Notes under the pieces: generated by a model
The model's input: only the letters and a program-made list of their open reading frames with translations
What the model was told of the DNA's origin: nothing
Databases searched by the model: none
Shown here: piece after piece, positions 33,374-42,164 of the stretch
How positions within the stretch are numbered: position 1 is the stretch's first letter
How the letters are laid out: every line of letters starts with the position of its first letter
Program-made: the position numbers and the translations under genes
Assembly (NCBI RefSeq): GCF_030767025.1
Contig: NZ_JASITE010000004.1
Coordinates: 434,001-498,000 of the forward strand
Direction: 5' to 3'
DNA from: Nocardia sp. CC227C
GTDB lineage: Bacteria; Actinomycetota; Actinomycetes; Mycobacteriales; Mycobacteriaceae
Length of the DNA stretch: 64,000 nucleotides

Positions 33374-34720
33374 ATGACGATCGAGTTTCCGTTCGAGGAC
33401 GATGTCACGCAGCTAGCCAATCGCGTCGAGAAGGCGCGGGGACGGCTGGCGTATCAGTTCGATCCCGCCCTGACCGAAGCACTGTCCGAAGACGAGCTGG
33501 CTGCCGAACGGGAGCTGGCCGAACGGATTCGCATCCAGGACCGCGAACAGCGATGGAAGCAGGTCCAGGCCACCGCGGCGGCGGCCGACCGCGCCAGGGC
33601 GACCGGCGAGGAGATCGAGAAGGCCGATATGCGAGATCTGCTGATGGCGCGCAAGGCCATCGCCGCGCAGCGACGCGAATCCAGTCCGCATGCGAAACTG
33701 GCCTCGCTCTACAAGCACCGCGCGTGGTCGCTGCGCGCCCTGGCCGGTGTGGTCGGCGCGGGCATGCTGTGGTCCGCGGTCAACGTGCAGCAGAACATCG
33801 CGCCCGGCGGCCCCGGCAATCCGCTGTTCTGGTTCAGCTACCTGCTCGAAGGCATGATCAGCGTCTGTCTGATCATCATCATGATCGGCACCAACAAGGT
33901 CGCCGAGTGGGGTGTGCTGGAGAACCGCCGCCAGGTGCACATCGCCGAATTCGCCCTGCTCGCACTGACCGTCGGACTCAACACCTACCCGTACGTGGCC
34001 GCCGCGGACTGGTACGAGACGGCGGTGCACGCGGTCGCGCCGGTCATGATCGGCGTCGCGCTGCTCATCCACAATGCCGTCAGCGCGCGCTACGGCCAAG
34101 CCATCGGCCATGCCACCGAACAGATTCGGGGCCTGCCGGACCCGGCCGAGCAGATCCGGCAGAAGCTACAGGTGCGCAGGCTCTCCACCATGGCGGACTA
34201 CAAGATGACCGCCCCGCACCAGGCCGTCGAGAAGGCGCCCGAACGGACCGAGACCAAGGAGGACGGCCCGAGAGACCCGGTGCTGGACGCGGAAACGGTT
34301 CCGGCCGAGGACGCCGAAGCCGCGGGCAAGGCCCGCACTCCGGCCCTCGAGGCCGCACCGGCCGACCGCAAGGACACTCCGGCGGCCACGAAGAACGGCG
34401 CCGCCCCCAAGCGCAACGGCACCGCGCCGACCACCACCGCCGCGAAAACCACCCCGATCCCCGCGGCCCCGGAGCAGCGCACCACCTCGGCCGAGGCCAC
34501 CCGCGCGTCCGCCGCGGCGGCCGCCGAGCTGGACGCCATCTGGGCCGAGACCATCAGCTCTCCGGTGACCTCGGGCAAGGGCAAGGACGACAAGGACGGC
34601 GACGCCAGCGACATCTACGACACGGGTCAGTTCCGCGTCGCGGACGACCTCGAGCGTGAGCTCGCCGAAATGCAGGCCGAGCGCCGTCGCGCCCGCACCA
34701 CCAAGCAGCGCCGGAACTGA
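33374..34720 (+). CDS. Four-TM membrane protein with charged tails (DUF2637-like?)
   Basis: 448 aa from the ATG at 33374 (GGAGGAGAT). An N-terminal charged coiled region (about 1-115) is followed by four TM helices (around 120-260: AWSLRALAGVVGAGMLWSAV, FWFSYLLEGMISVCLIIIMI, IAEFALLALTVGLNTYPYVA, VAPVMIGVALLIHNAVS), then a long Lys/Ala/Glu/Pro-rich cytosolic tail. The layout is like the spread/DUF2637 proteins of actinomycete conjugative elements. That is a guess from topology. It ends before a strong terminator. Confidence 0.6.
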   Translation: MTIEFPFEDDVTQLANRVEKARGRLAYQFDPALTEALSEDELAAERELAERIRIQDREQRWKQVQATAAAADRARATGEEIEKADMRDLLMARKAIAAQRRESSPHAKLASLYKHRAWSLRALAGVVGAGMLWSAVNVQQNIAPGGPGNPLFWFSYLLEGMISVCLIIIMIGTNKVAEWGVLENRRQVHIAEFALLALTVGLNTYPYVAAADWYETAVHAVAPVMIGVALLIHNAVSARYGQAIGHATEQIRGLPDPAEQIRQKLQVRRLSTMADYKMTAPHQAVEKAPERTETKEDGPRDPVLDAETVPAEDAEAAGKARTPALEAAPADRKDTPAATKNGAAPKRNGTAPTTTAAKTTPIPAAPEQRTTSAEATRASAAAAAELDAIWAETISSPVTSGKGKDDKDGDASDIYDTGQFRVADDLERELAEMQAERRRARTTKQRRN

Positions 34721-34746
34721 ACCGGCGGCTCCTGAGCGCAATCGCT

Positions 34747-34781
34747 GACGTCCCGGTCGGATGAAATCCGACCGGGACGTC
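34747..34781. terminator. Strong bidirectional terminator
   Basis: A 16-bp perfect stem (GACGTCCCGGTCGGAT with ATCCGACCGGGACGTC) and a 3-nt loop, between the convergent stops at 34720 and 34804. One of the strongest hairpins in the window. Confidence 0.9.
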
Positions 34782-34803
34782 GGCGTTCCAGTCTCCGGAT
34801 CGG

Positions 34804-35463
34804 TCAGTATCGGCGAGCGCCGGTGATCGGCATATCGCCGAGTTCGGTTTCGGTGACGCCCACGCCGTAGGTGGAGGCGTGGATGATCCGGCCTTCGCCC
34901 GCGTACAGGGCCGAATGACCGCCGCCGTAGAACGACACCAGATCGCCGGGCCGGAGCTCGTCGACGCCGACCGGGGTGCCGACGGCCAACTGGCCCTGGC
35001 TGGTGCGTGGCAGCTCCACTCCCGCCTCGCGGTAGGACCACTGCACCAGACCGGAGCAGTCGAAGGAGTCCGGCCCCGTGCCGCCCATGCGATAGGCGGT
35101 GCCCAATTTGGAGCGTGCGGCCCGCACGGCGCGCTCCCCCGTCGTCGGACGGTCCGGAACGGCCGCGGGAGCCGGATTGTCGGTGACTCCGGGGATGCCG
35201 ACCACTGGGGGCACACCGTCGGGCACGGGGAAGGTGCCGAGTCCCGCGACGGTGACGCTCCGTGCGGGCGCCGGGGCGGCGGCTGGTTGCGGTGCGATGG
35301 CGCCGAAGCCGGGCACCGCCACCGGCTCGGCCTTCGCCGAACCCGCGGAGTAGAGCAAAGCCACGGCGAGGCTCGCGGCGCCGAGCGCCCCGACCACCAG
35401 TGGCCGCCAAGAAATGTGCCGTGCGAAGAAACGAAACCGATGTCTGTCTCCGCCTGTTTCCAT
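34804..35463 (-). CDS. Secreted or membrane-anchored NlpC/P60 peptidoglycan hydrolase
   Basis: 219 aa. One TM/signal segment near the N-terminus (PLVVGALGAASLAVALLYSA) ends in AKAEP, then a Pro/Ala linker, then an NlpC/P60 domain with the catalytic Cys in DSFDCSGLVQWSYREAG, His in GHSALYAGEG, and a third polar residue in RIIHAST. This order is D,L-endopeptidase-like (RipA/RipB type) but without a long coiled coil. It would cleave stem peptides in the envelope. Convergent with the four-TM gene; the upstream 309 bp carry DNA-binding-type palindromes. Confidence 0.9.
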   Translation of the reverse strand: METGGDRHRFRFFARHISWRPLVVGALGAASLAVALLYSAGSAKAEPVAVPGFGAIAPQPAAAPAPARSVTVAGLGTFPVPDGVPPVVGIPGVTDNPAPAAVPDRPTTGERAVRAARSKLGTAYRMGGTGPDSFDCSGLVQWSYREAGVELPRTSQGQLAVGTPVGVDELRPGDLVSFYGGGHSALYAGEGRIIHASTYGVGVTETELGDMPITGARRY

Positions 35464-35540
35464 GATGCAGTCCTCCGATCGAGCTGTGAGCTACTCGGTT
35501 GACACTCATCACATCCACACTTCGACATCGAATGGTTCGC

Positions 35541-35561
35541 TTGTTCACAGGGTTATGCACA
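35541..35561. promoter_or_regulatory. Two DnaA-box-like nonamers
   Basis: TTGTTCACA (35541-35549) and TTATGCACA (35553-35561) each differ by one base from the actinobacterial DnaA box TTGTCCACA or TTATCCACA. They lie in tandem upstream of the palindrome at 35621. Two such sites in a short AT-richer region could be a DnaA-controlled promoter or a remnant of a replication origin; chance is also possible. Confidence 0.3.
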
Positions 35562-35620
35562 GTCCGACACGCGTGTTTCGATAACGAACGACTAACGTAA
35601 CGCACGTGCATGCGGTGAAT

Positions 35621-35644
35621 CGCTGTGTCCAATTGGACACAGCG
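35621..35644. promoter_or_regulatory. 24-bp perfect palindrome, operator-like
   Basis: CGCTGTGTCC-AATT-GGACACAGCG is fully symmetrical. Self-palindromic GCACGTGC sites flank it at 35602 and 35645. It lies 128 bp before the predicted DNA-binding gene at 35773 and is a good candidate autoregulatory operator or centromere-like site. No other gene start is nearer in that direction. Confidence 0.6.
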
Positions 35645-35772
35645 GCACGTGCGACAAGCACGAGAATCCGGTCGTCACGGCGATTTTCAGCGCGCAATAC
35701 GGAGGCATCGCGTGCGTGCGTGCGAGACTCTTCCGGCACCTGTCGGAATTCCTCACCTCGGGCGGAATGTTC

Positions 35773-36597
35773 ATGCCGAAACCCCCTGGACCTGCGGCGA
35801 TCCCCTCATCCGAGCGTGCGGAACACCCGCCGTCGTGGCATGCCGAATGGCGGCGTCGGGACTTCGAGGACGCTTGTGCGGAAGACAGTGCGATTGCGAT
35901 TCGGCTGGGCACGGTACCGCCTCCGCAGGAGGCCGCACCCACGATTCTGGAATTACCTGTGCCGGTAGCCGGAGAGGGGCCACTGAGCGAATCCGAGCAC
36001 GTGCAGCTGGCCTTCTGTGAATCCTCGATAGACACCCTGCGCCAGGCATTCTGGTCCGCCGGGCGGGCGCTGCAGATCGTCCGCGACGGCCGCCTCTACC
36101 GCAATGGGTACGCGACCTTCGACGATTATGTGGAACAGCGCTGGGATATGCGGCGCTCGTACGCCTACAAACTGATTCGCGCCTGGCCGCTGGCCGCGCG
36201 CCTGCACCGGCACGCACCCGCGATCAACGAGGGCCAGATTCGCGAACTGCTGCCGGTGGCCACCGAGCACGGCGACGACGCGGCCGTGACGGTCTACACC
36301 ACGCTCGCGGCCGAGAACGTCAAGATCACCGCCGCCACGCTCCGCGAGGCGGTGGCATTGCTGCCGCCGCGCTTCGACGAAGCCGACGTGGTCGAACGAC
36401 TGCGTGCCTGGCAACGCGGCGACCTCCCCGAATCCACGACCACCCGCCGCAGCGGCCCCTTCGCCGCACTGGAATCGCGCCTCGCCGTTCTCACCCGCCG
36501 CGCGGTCCGGGAGTCCAGCGGCGATCCCGCCGCCGCCCGCGAATTCGCCACCCGACTCCGCGCCCTCGCCGAACAGATCGAGCGGCAGATCGGCTGA
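35773..36597 (+). CDS. DNA-binding-like protein, ParB/phage-regulator type
   Basis: 274 aa from the ATG at 35773 (GGCGGA RBS); an in-frame ATG at 35767 is also possible. The central region (RQAFWSAGRALQIVRDGRLY, then ATFDDYVEQRWDMRRSYAYK, then LIRAWPLAARLH) matches the HTH-like segment seen in phage and plasmid proteins where a YRxxxxTFExYCxxRWxxxxxRAYxLI motif is common; this is a remembered resemblance. C-terminal helices (ESRLAVLTRRAVRESSGDPA) complete it. The 24-bp palindrome upstream and the spread-like gene at 33374 make plasmid origin possible. Confidence 0.55.
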   Translation: MPKPPGPAAIPSSERAEHPPSWHAEWRRRDFEDACAEDSAIAIRLGTVPPPQEAAPTILELPVPVAGEGPLSESEHVQLAFCESSIDTLRQAFWSAGRALQIVRDGRLYRNGYATFDDYVEQRWDMRRSYAYKLIRAWPLAARLHRHAPAINEGQIRELLPVATEHGDDAAVTVYTTLAAENVKITAATLREAVALLPPRFDEADVVERLRAWQRGDLPESTTTRRSGPFAALESRLAVLTRRAVRESSGDPAAAREFATRLRALAEQIERQIG

Positions 36598-36610
36598 CCG
36601 AGCACCGGCG

Positions 36611-36714
36611 CGGCGGCCGACCAAGTAGCGGCGGATCGGCCGACCCAGCAGCAGCGCGTCGACCAACCGAACAGCAGCGCATCGACCAACCAAGCAGCGG
36701 CAGTTCGGTCGACA
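36611..36714. repeat. Imperfect ~27-bp tandem repeats
   Basis: Four degenerate units built on GACCAACCAAGCAGCGGCGCATC follow directly after the stop at 36597: GGCCGACCAAGTAGCGGCGG, GGCCGACCCAGCAGCAGCGC, GACCAACCGAACAGCAGCGC and GACCAACCAAGCAGCGGCAG. They look like a local slippage expansion, perhaps of an extended 3' end of the gene above. No ORF is convincing here. Confidence 0.55.
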
Positions 36715-36763
36715 GGGTGACGGCGGCCCGAGCACCGTGCTCGGGCGATCGGGCATTAGACCA

Positions 36764-36792
36764 GTGGCCCCGACCGGAAAGGTCGGGGCCAC
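36764..36792. terminator. Hairpin terminator before the GlpR-like gene
   Basis: GTGGCCCCGACC with GGTCGGGGCCAC, 12-bp perfect stem, 5-nt loop, between the repeats and the stop of the GlpR-like gene at 36819. It is likely shared by both convergent genes. Confidence 0.8.
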
Positions 36793-36818
36793 CGTGTGAG
36801 CCGTGCCGTGCTGGTGGT

Positions 36819-38093
36819 CTACTCGCCTACCGCGCGGCGCATGCGCGCGCCCGCCGCGCGCTGGCGGGTTTCACGGGCGACTGCGGCGTCGAACATCTCC
36901 AGATGCTCGAACATCGGATCCTCGTCGTCGGGTTCCAGGAGCGTGGCGCGCCGCAGCTGGGTGCGGGCGCTCTCCCGGTCGGGTGAACTGCGATCGACGA
37001 CGCGGCGTGGAGACTCCTCCTCGTCGTCCGCGTCACCGCGCTGCCGGTGGCGGGCCAAACGGGCGGCGCGGCGGCGACGGATGTCCTCCTCGATCCGCAC
37101 CTGCTTGCGCAGGTAGGCCAGATAACCCACCAGGACGGCCGCGGACAGCGCGCACAGCCCCCACATTCCCGACGACACCAGCAGCCCGCCCGCGGCGAAA
37201 AGCACCACGCTGCAGGCCAGTCCGAGGACGGCCCGCTGGCGGAAGCGGTAGCGGGCGGCGCGGGCGATGGCATCGGCCTCCGGGTCGTAGCCGCCGCGAC
37301 CGCGCCGGGAGGGCACGAAATCCCGCTCGTCGTACTCGGATTCGTCCTCGTCGTACGGTTCCGGTGTGCGGGCGGCGGGAATCCGGGCCATGACGGCGGG
37401 AGCCCGCGCCGCGGCCGGAGCGGGTTCGTCGTCCGCTTCCAGGTCGCGATCGTCTGCGCCGGAGCCGGATCCGGCGTAGGAGTCGGCGTCGTCGAGCTCA
37501 TCCGCCTCGTACGCGGCGTCCCGCTCGTCATCGTCGCCCTCGTAACCGTCCCGCTCATCATCACGGCGCTCGTAGCCGCCGCGCTCGTCATCGCGCGCAT
37601 AGCCGTCGCGCTCGTACTCGTCGTCGCTGTCCGCGTCGACCGGGGCCGCGTCGTGAGTCCCGGGGTCGTCGGCATCGAACCGGTCGGCCGCCACCCGATC
37701 CTCGTCATCCGCGCGCTCGGTCGCGGCGGCGAATTCGTCGTCGAGGTCCGCGCCGGACTCCGCGTGCGGCGCGGCAACCGTATCGACTTCGCGGTCGGCC
37801 TCGAAATCGTCGTCGCCGGTGGCGGTCTCGTCGTCCGATCTCGTCATCCGATCCTCCGCATCATCGGTGTGGGGATGCTCAACTCTCCGGGTGGGTACAT
37901 AGTCGGGGTCGGTGTCGTGTCCGGCGGCAGGCCGTTTCCTGATGAGTCGCTTGGCGTCCCCACGATGCAACACCCGGGTCGCCAGGGCCGCGTCGGTGGT
38001 CTGCCGGATGCGCGGGTGCCGACCGGCGAGCATGGGAAACAGCACGAATACCCAGAGCACCACCAGACCGATCCACAAGATCGAATTCGGCAT
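36819..38093 (-). CDS. GlpR-like membrane receptor (Rv0996 homologue)
   Basis: 424 aa, ATG at 38093 with GGAGGTGGAG. One N-terminal TM (SILWIGLVVLWVFVLFPMLA), then a long Asp/Glu-rich disordered region with many DD/ER repeats (about 75-290), then two close TM segments (VLGLACSVVLFAAGGLLVSS, ALSAAVLVGYLAYL) and a conserved C-terminal tail (LRRATLLEPDDEDPMFEHLE). In corynebacteria GlpR anchors the MoeA-like division factor Glp. The adjacent rimJ and Glp-like genes are in the order I recall for Rv0994-Rv0996. It is longer than Rv0996 because of the acidic region. Confidence 0.75.
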   Translation of the reverse strand: MPNSILWIGLVVLWVFVLFPMLAGRHPRIRQTTDAALATRVLHRGDAKRLIRKRPAAGHDTDPDYVPTRRVEHPHTDDAEDRMTRSDDETATGDDDFEADREVDTVAAPHAESGADLDDEFAAATERADDEDRVAADRFDADDPGTHDAAPVDADSDDEYERDGYARDDERGGYERRDDERDGYEGDDDERDAAYEADELDDADSYAGSGSGADDRDLEADDEPAPAAARAPAVMARIPAARTPEPYDEDESEYDERDFVPSRRGRGGYDPEADAIARAARYRFRQRAVLGLACSVVLFAAGGLLVSSGMWGLCALSAAVLVGYLAYLRKQVRIEEDIRRRRAARLARHRQRGDADDEEESPRRVVDRSSPDRESARTQLRRATLLEPDDEDPMFEHLEMFDAAVARETRQRAAGARMRRAVGE

Positions 38094-38258
38094 CGTGCTC
38101 CACCTCCGTCCCGCCAGGCCTCAGTCCCTTCGACAGCAGTCCCTTCGACATGCGCCGCATGGTGGCGCAGGCGCACCACCGACGTCCGTAGGCTAATTCG
38201 GCAACATAGGAATTCCCGGCAGGCGCGCCGTCCACACCCGCCACACTAGTCACAGGAG

Positions 38259-38909
38259 TTAACCCGGGATTGCCCGTCCGGTACGGATGAGACGGTCCAC
38301 CACCGTGCCCGACACCTCCTCGACCGTCATGCCGACGAGCAGGTGGTCGCGCCACGCGCCGTCCACATCCAGGTACCGCTTCAGCAGCCCTTCCTCACGG
38401 AACCCCACATTGCGCAATACCGCCTGGCTGGCCAGGTTCTCCGGGCGCACGGTGGCCTCCACGCGGTGCAGCCCGACCGCACCGAAGCAGTGGTCCAGGC
38501 CCAGCGCCAGCGCGGCCGTGGCCACGCCCTGACCGCCCACCTCCTTGGACACCCAGTAGCCGATCCAGGCCGAACGCAATGCGCCGCGCACGATATTGCC
38601 GACCGTCAGCTGGCCGCTGAACTGGCCCTCGACCTCGATCACGAGCGGGATCATCGCACCCCGACGCGCCTCGGCCTTCAGACTCGACCACAGCGACGGC
38701 CAGTTCGAGGCGTGATTGCGCGCCTCCCAGGAACCGCGTCCGGTCGGCTCCCACGGCTCCAGGTGTTCTCGATCACGCAGCCGAATCCGGCTCCAGGCGG
38801 TCGCATCCCGCAAACGGATGGGGCGCAGGGTCACTCGTCCGGCCGCCACCCGCACCGGCCCCAGATGCGCGGGCCATCCGGGATGCTGACCGGCCCGGAA
38901 GACATTCAT
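38259..38909 (-). CDS. rimJ: RimJ-like GNAT N-acetyltransferase
   Basis: 216 aa from the ATG at 38909; the upstream frame extension overlaps the Glp-like gene and looks non-coding. The GNAT domain has the acetyl-CoA loop region GYWVSKEVGGQGVATAALAL, then HRVEATVRPENLASQAVLRN, then VGFREEGLLKRYLDVDGAWR. RimJ acetylates the N-terminus of ribosomal protein S5, but this actinobacterial group sits with Glp/GlpR genes and its substrate is unproven. Confidence 0.8.
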   Translation of the reverse strand: MNVFRAGQHPGWPAHLGPVRVAAGRVTLRPIRLRDATAWSRIRLRDREHLEPWEPTGRGSWEARNHASNWPSLWSSLKAEARRGAMIPLVIEVEGQFSGQLTVGNIVRGALRSAWIGYWVSKEVGGQGVATAALALGLDHCFGAVGLHRVEATVRPENLASQAVLRNVGFREEGLLKRYLDVDGAWRDHLLVGMTVEEVSGTVVDRLIRTGRAIPG

Positions 38910-39042
38910 GCCGTGCCCGTCCGGCACGACCGGTGGCCCCGCGTGGCCCGCCCGTCGACCACCACCCGCAACCGGCGGCCCACCGGTCGGCTCGGCCGCA
39001 TCCCAGCCGCATCGTTCGTGCCCGACCCGCTCATGCCGCCGC

Positions 39043-40302
39043 TCACCCACGCTGCGCGAGAAAGGCGACCCGCACCTCGTCACCGGTACGCACCTCGGTG
39101 ACCTCCGGATCGATCACGATGAGCGAGTTGGCCTCCGCGAGCGTCGCCAACAGGTGCGAGGACGCGCCGTTGGGACCGCCGAGCGGCTGCACCAGGTACT
39201 CACCGGTCTGCTCGTCACGCATGAGCTGGGCACGCAGATAGCCGCGCCGCCCGGGAATGGAGGAGATCGGAAGGATGGTGCGCGCCTTCACGATTCGGCG
39301 CATGGGGTGGCGACGGCCCAGCGCGATGCGGATCAGTGGTCGCACCATCACCTCGAAGACCACCAGCGCGCCGACGGGATTCGAGGGCAGCAGAAAGGTG
39401 GGCACCTCGTCACGCCCCAAGCGCCCGAACCCCTGCACCGACCCCGGATGCATACCCACCCGGGTGATCTCCAGTTCGCCCAGCCCCTCGAGGGCCTCGC
39501 GAATCTGCTCCGAGGCCCAACCGCCGACGGCGCCCGCGATCACCACGACCTCGGAGCGCACCAACTGCCCCTCGACCACGTCGCGCAGCCGCTTGGCGTC
39601 GCCGCTCACGATGCCGACCCGGTTCACATCGGCCCCGGCGTCGCGCGCGGCGGCGGCCAGGGCGTAGGAGTTCACGTCGTAGACCTGGCCGGGCCCGGGG
39701 GTGCGGTCGATGTCGACCAGCTCCCCGCCCACCGACAGCACCGACAGCCGGGGGCGCGGATGCACCAGCACCTTGTCGCGGCCGACCGCCGCCAGCAGTC
39801 CCACCTGCGCCGGGCCGATAATGGTGCCCGCACGCACGGCGAGATCACCCGGCTGCACATCGTCGCCGATGCGGCGCACATAGTCGCCGGTGCGCACCGG
39901 CTCGTAGACCTTCACCCGCGCACGGCCGCCATCGGTGAAGTCCAGGGGCAGCACGGCGTCGGCGAGCGTGGGCAGCGGGGCGCCGGTGTCGACGCGCACG
40001 GTCTGCCTGGGCTGCAGGCGAATCGGCTGCCGCGATCCGGCCGCCACCTCGCCCACCACCGGCAGGGACAGATCGATGGGGCGGCCGTCCTCGTCCCGGA
40101 TGTCGGCGCCCGCGCCCGAGACGTCGACACTGCGTACGGCGTAGCCGTCGATGGCCGCCTGGTCGAACCCCGGCAGTGGACGCTCGGTCACCACGTCCTC
40201 GGCGCACAGCAGTCCCTGAGCCTCGGAGATCGCCACCCGTACCGGGCGCGGCGCTACGGCCGCCGCGGTCACCTTGATCTGCTGATCCTCAACCGAGCGC
40301 AT
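39043..40302 (-). CDS. glp: Glp: MoeA/gephyrin-like division protein
   Basis: 419 aa, ATG at 40302 with GAGGAAGGG. The MoeA fold is clear (PLPGFDQAAIDGYAVRSVDV, then PVVGEVAAGSRQPIRLQPRQ, then GGELVDID), but key molybdopterin motifs are altered: the usual TxGGxS.GD loop reads VIAGAVGGWASEQIREAL and LPGNPVS reads LLPSNPVGALVVFEVMV. Corynebacterial Glp is such a non-catalytic MoeA paralogue that binds FtsZ/SepF and GlpR. The neighbours galU, rimJ and the GlpR-like gene match that synteny. Annotation as a true MoeA would be less likely. Confidence 0.8.
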   Translation of the reverse strand: MRSVEDQQIKVTAAAVAPRPVRVAISEAQGLLCAEDVVTERPLPGFDQAAIDGYAVRSVDVSGAGADIRDEDGRPIDLSLPVVGEVAAGSRQPIRLQPRQTVRVDTGAPLPTLADAVLPLDFTDGGRARVKVYEPVRTGDYVRRIGDDVQPGDLAVRAGTIIGPAQVGLLAAVGRDKVLVHPRPRLSVLSVGGELVDIDRTPGPGQVYDVNSYALAAAARDAGADVNRVGIVSGDAKRLRDVVEGQLVRSEVVVIAGAVGGWASEQIREALEGLGELEITRVGMHPGSVQGFGRLGRDEVPTFLLPSNPVGALVVFEVMVRPLIRIALGRRHPMRRIVKARTILPISSIPGRRGYLRAQLMRDEQTGEYLVQPLGGPNGASSHLLATLAEANSLIVIDPEVTEVRTGDEVRVAFLAQRG

Positions 40303-40345
40303 TCAGCCCTTCCTCGTTCCAACCCGACCCAACCGGTCACGCGGA

Positions 40346-41290
40346 TCATTCGTACGAGGTCGGCTGCGGATCCCAATCCGGACGCAGGCGCTGTTCCAGC
40401 CACTCGCGTAGGGCGGGGCCGTATTCCTCGCGTTGCAAAGCGAAATCGACCGCAGCACGAAGATAGCCGCCCGGGTTGCCGAGATCGTGGCGCGACCCAC
40501 GATGCACCACCACGTGTACCGGGTGGCCCTCGGCGATCAGCAGCGCGATGGCGTCGGTGAGTTGCAGCTCACCGCCCGCGCCGGGCTCGATGCGGCGCAG
40601 GGCGTCGAAGACGGCGCGGTCGAGCAGGTAGCGGCCCGCCGCCGCGTAGGTCGAGGGGGCGTCCTCCAGTTTGGGCTTCTCCACCATGCCGTTGACCTTC
40701 AGCACATTCGGGTTGCCGCCCGCCACCGGATCGACGTCGAAGACGCCGTAGGCGCTCACCTGATCCTTGGGCACGTCGATGGCGCACAGCACCGAACCGC
40801 CGAAGGCGTCGCGCACCCTGTTCATCACGGCCAGCACACCGCTGGGCAGCACCAGATCGTCGGGCAGCAGCACGGCGACGGCCGTCTCGTCGTCGTCGAG
40901 TGCCGACTCCGCCTGCGCGACCGCATGTCCCAGCCCGAGGGGCTCCTCCTGCACGACGGAGGTGACATCGAGGAGAGCCGGGGCCTTGCGTACCTTCTCC
41001 AGGAGCGCGAACTTGCCGCGCTCGGCGAGCGTGCCCTCGAGGACCAGGTCCTCGACGAAATGCGCGACCACCCCGTCCTTGCCGGGTGAGGTCACGATGA
41101 CCAGGCGGCTCGCGCCGGAGTCGGCGGCCTCGGCGGCGACCAACTCGATACCGGGGGTGTCGACCACCGGTAGCAGTTCCTTGGGCACGGTCTTGGTCGC
41201 GGGCAGGAACCTGGTGCCGAGTCCGGCCGCGGGCACCACCGCGGTGCGGAAGCACGACCCGTTCCCGGACTGTCCGGCATCTGCTGTCAT
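40346..41290 (-). CDS. galU: UTP-glucose-1-phosphate uridylyltransferase GalU
   Basis: 314 aa from the ATG at 41290 (TAGGG upstream; a GTG at 41296 is possible). It makes UDP-glucose for cell-wall and exopolysaccharide precursors. Signature motifs: VVPAAGLGTRFLPATKTVPK (nucleotide binding), then VIVTSPGKDGVVAHFVEDLV, LGLGHAVAQAE, and LLPDDLVLPSGVL. Length is typical. It is 43 bp upstream of glp and divergent from 5-FTHF cyclo-ligase. Confidence 0.96.
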   Translation of the reverse strand: MTADAGQSGNGSCFRTAVVPAAGLGTRFLPATKTVPKELLPVVDTPGIELVAAEAADSGASRLVIVTSPGKDGVVAHFVEDLVLEGTLAERGKFALLEKVRKAPALLDVTSVVQEEPLGLGHAVAQAESALDDDETAVAVLLPDDLVLPSGVLAVMNRVRDAFGGSVLCAIDVPKDQVSAYGVFDVDPVAGGNPNVLKVNGMVEKPKLEDAPSTYAAAGRYLLDRAVFDALRRIEPGAGGELQLTDAIALLIAEGHPVHVVVHRGSRHDLGNPGGYLRAAVDFALQREEYGPALREWLEQRLRPDWDPQPTSYE

Positions 41291-41576
41291 GAACACACCC
41301 TATCCATCCGTCACCTGGGCCGAAGACGCATTCGACAGCGCTCCGACATGCCGGAGAGCCTATGCGGCGAACCCGTGACGAGCGCGTCGAACGTCACTGC
41401 TCACACGGGGATAAGCTGCCCGTCCGGAGGTGTGCCGAAACCGTCCACAGCGCCCCGCTATCGCGCGGCAACAGCGATATTCGCAGCTGGCGTCGGAAGT
41501 CTCAGGTCGAAAATCGGACACTGCGACACCTATCACACCGCCGGGGCACGGCGCTGGCAACACCTAGGGTGAGGCC

Positions 41577-42164
41577 GTGACGACCGGCGAATGGGACAAG
41601 CAGGCGTGGCGGGCCGAGCTGCTGGCACGCCGTGCCGCCGTATCCGCCGAGGAGCGTATGGCCGAGGCCGCGGCCCTGGCGGCCGGGGTGACGGCACTGC
41701 ATGCCGACGGCTGGGTGTGCGCCTACGTCCCCGTCGGCTCCGAGCCCGGTTCGCTCGCCCTGCTCGACGCGCTGCGCGCTGGCGGCGCGCGGGTGCTGCT
41801 CCCGGTCACCGGCCCACCCGGCCCGCTCGCCTGGGCCGAATACCTCGGCGGCGATCGCCTGCGCCGCGCCCGCTACGGCCTTCTGGAACCGGACGGCCCG
41901 ACGATCCCCGACGCCCTGGACCTGGCCGAGCTGATCCTGATCCCCGCGCTGGCCGTGGACCGCCGCGGCGTCCGCCTGGGCCGCGGCGCGGGCTACTACG
42001 ACCGCACCCTGCACGCCGCCCGCCCCGACGCCCGGCTCATCGCCGTGGTCCGCGACGACGAACTGGTCGACCACCTGCCGGAAGAACCCCACGACCACCG
42101 CATGGGCTGGGTCCTCACCCCCCACCACGGCCTCCGCCGACTGGAGGCCGACACCCACGACTGA
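41577..42164 (+). CDS. 5-formyltetrahydrofolate cyclo-ligase
   Basis: 195 aa, GTG at 41577. ATP-dependent conversion of 5-formyl-THF to 5,10-methenyl-THF. Motifs: KQAWRAELLARRAAVSAEER, YVPVGSEPGSLALLDAL, then the C-terminal loop RLGRGAGYYDRTLHAARPDA. Synteny with galU matches Rv0992c-Rv0993. It is divergent from galU, and 494 bp of mostly non-coding sequence follow. Confidence 0.93.
   Translation: MTTGEWDKQAWRAELLARRAAVSAEERMAEAAALAAGVTALHADGWVCAYVPVGSEPGSLALLDALRAGGARVLLPVTGPPGPLAWAEYLGGDRLRRARYGLLEPDGPTIPDALDLAELILIPALAVDRRGVRLGRGAGYYDRTLHAARPDARLIAVVRDDELVDHLPEEPHDHRMGWVLTPHHGLRRLEADTHD

Noticed and set aside
39043..40302. Annotating the MoeA homologue as the molybdenum cofactor enzyme
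   Set aside because: Signature loops are altered and the gene sits with rimJ and a GlpR-like membrane protein. Glp is the better call.
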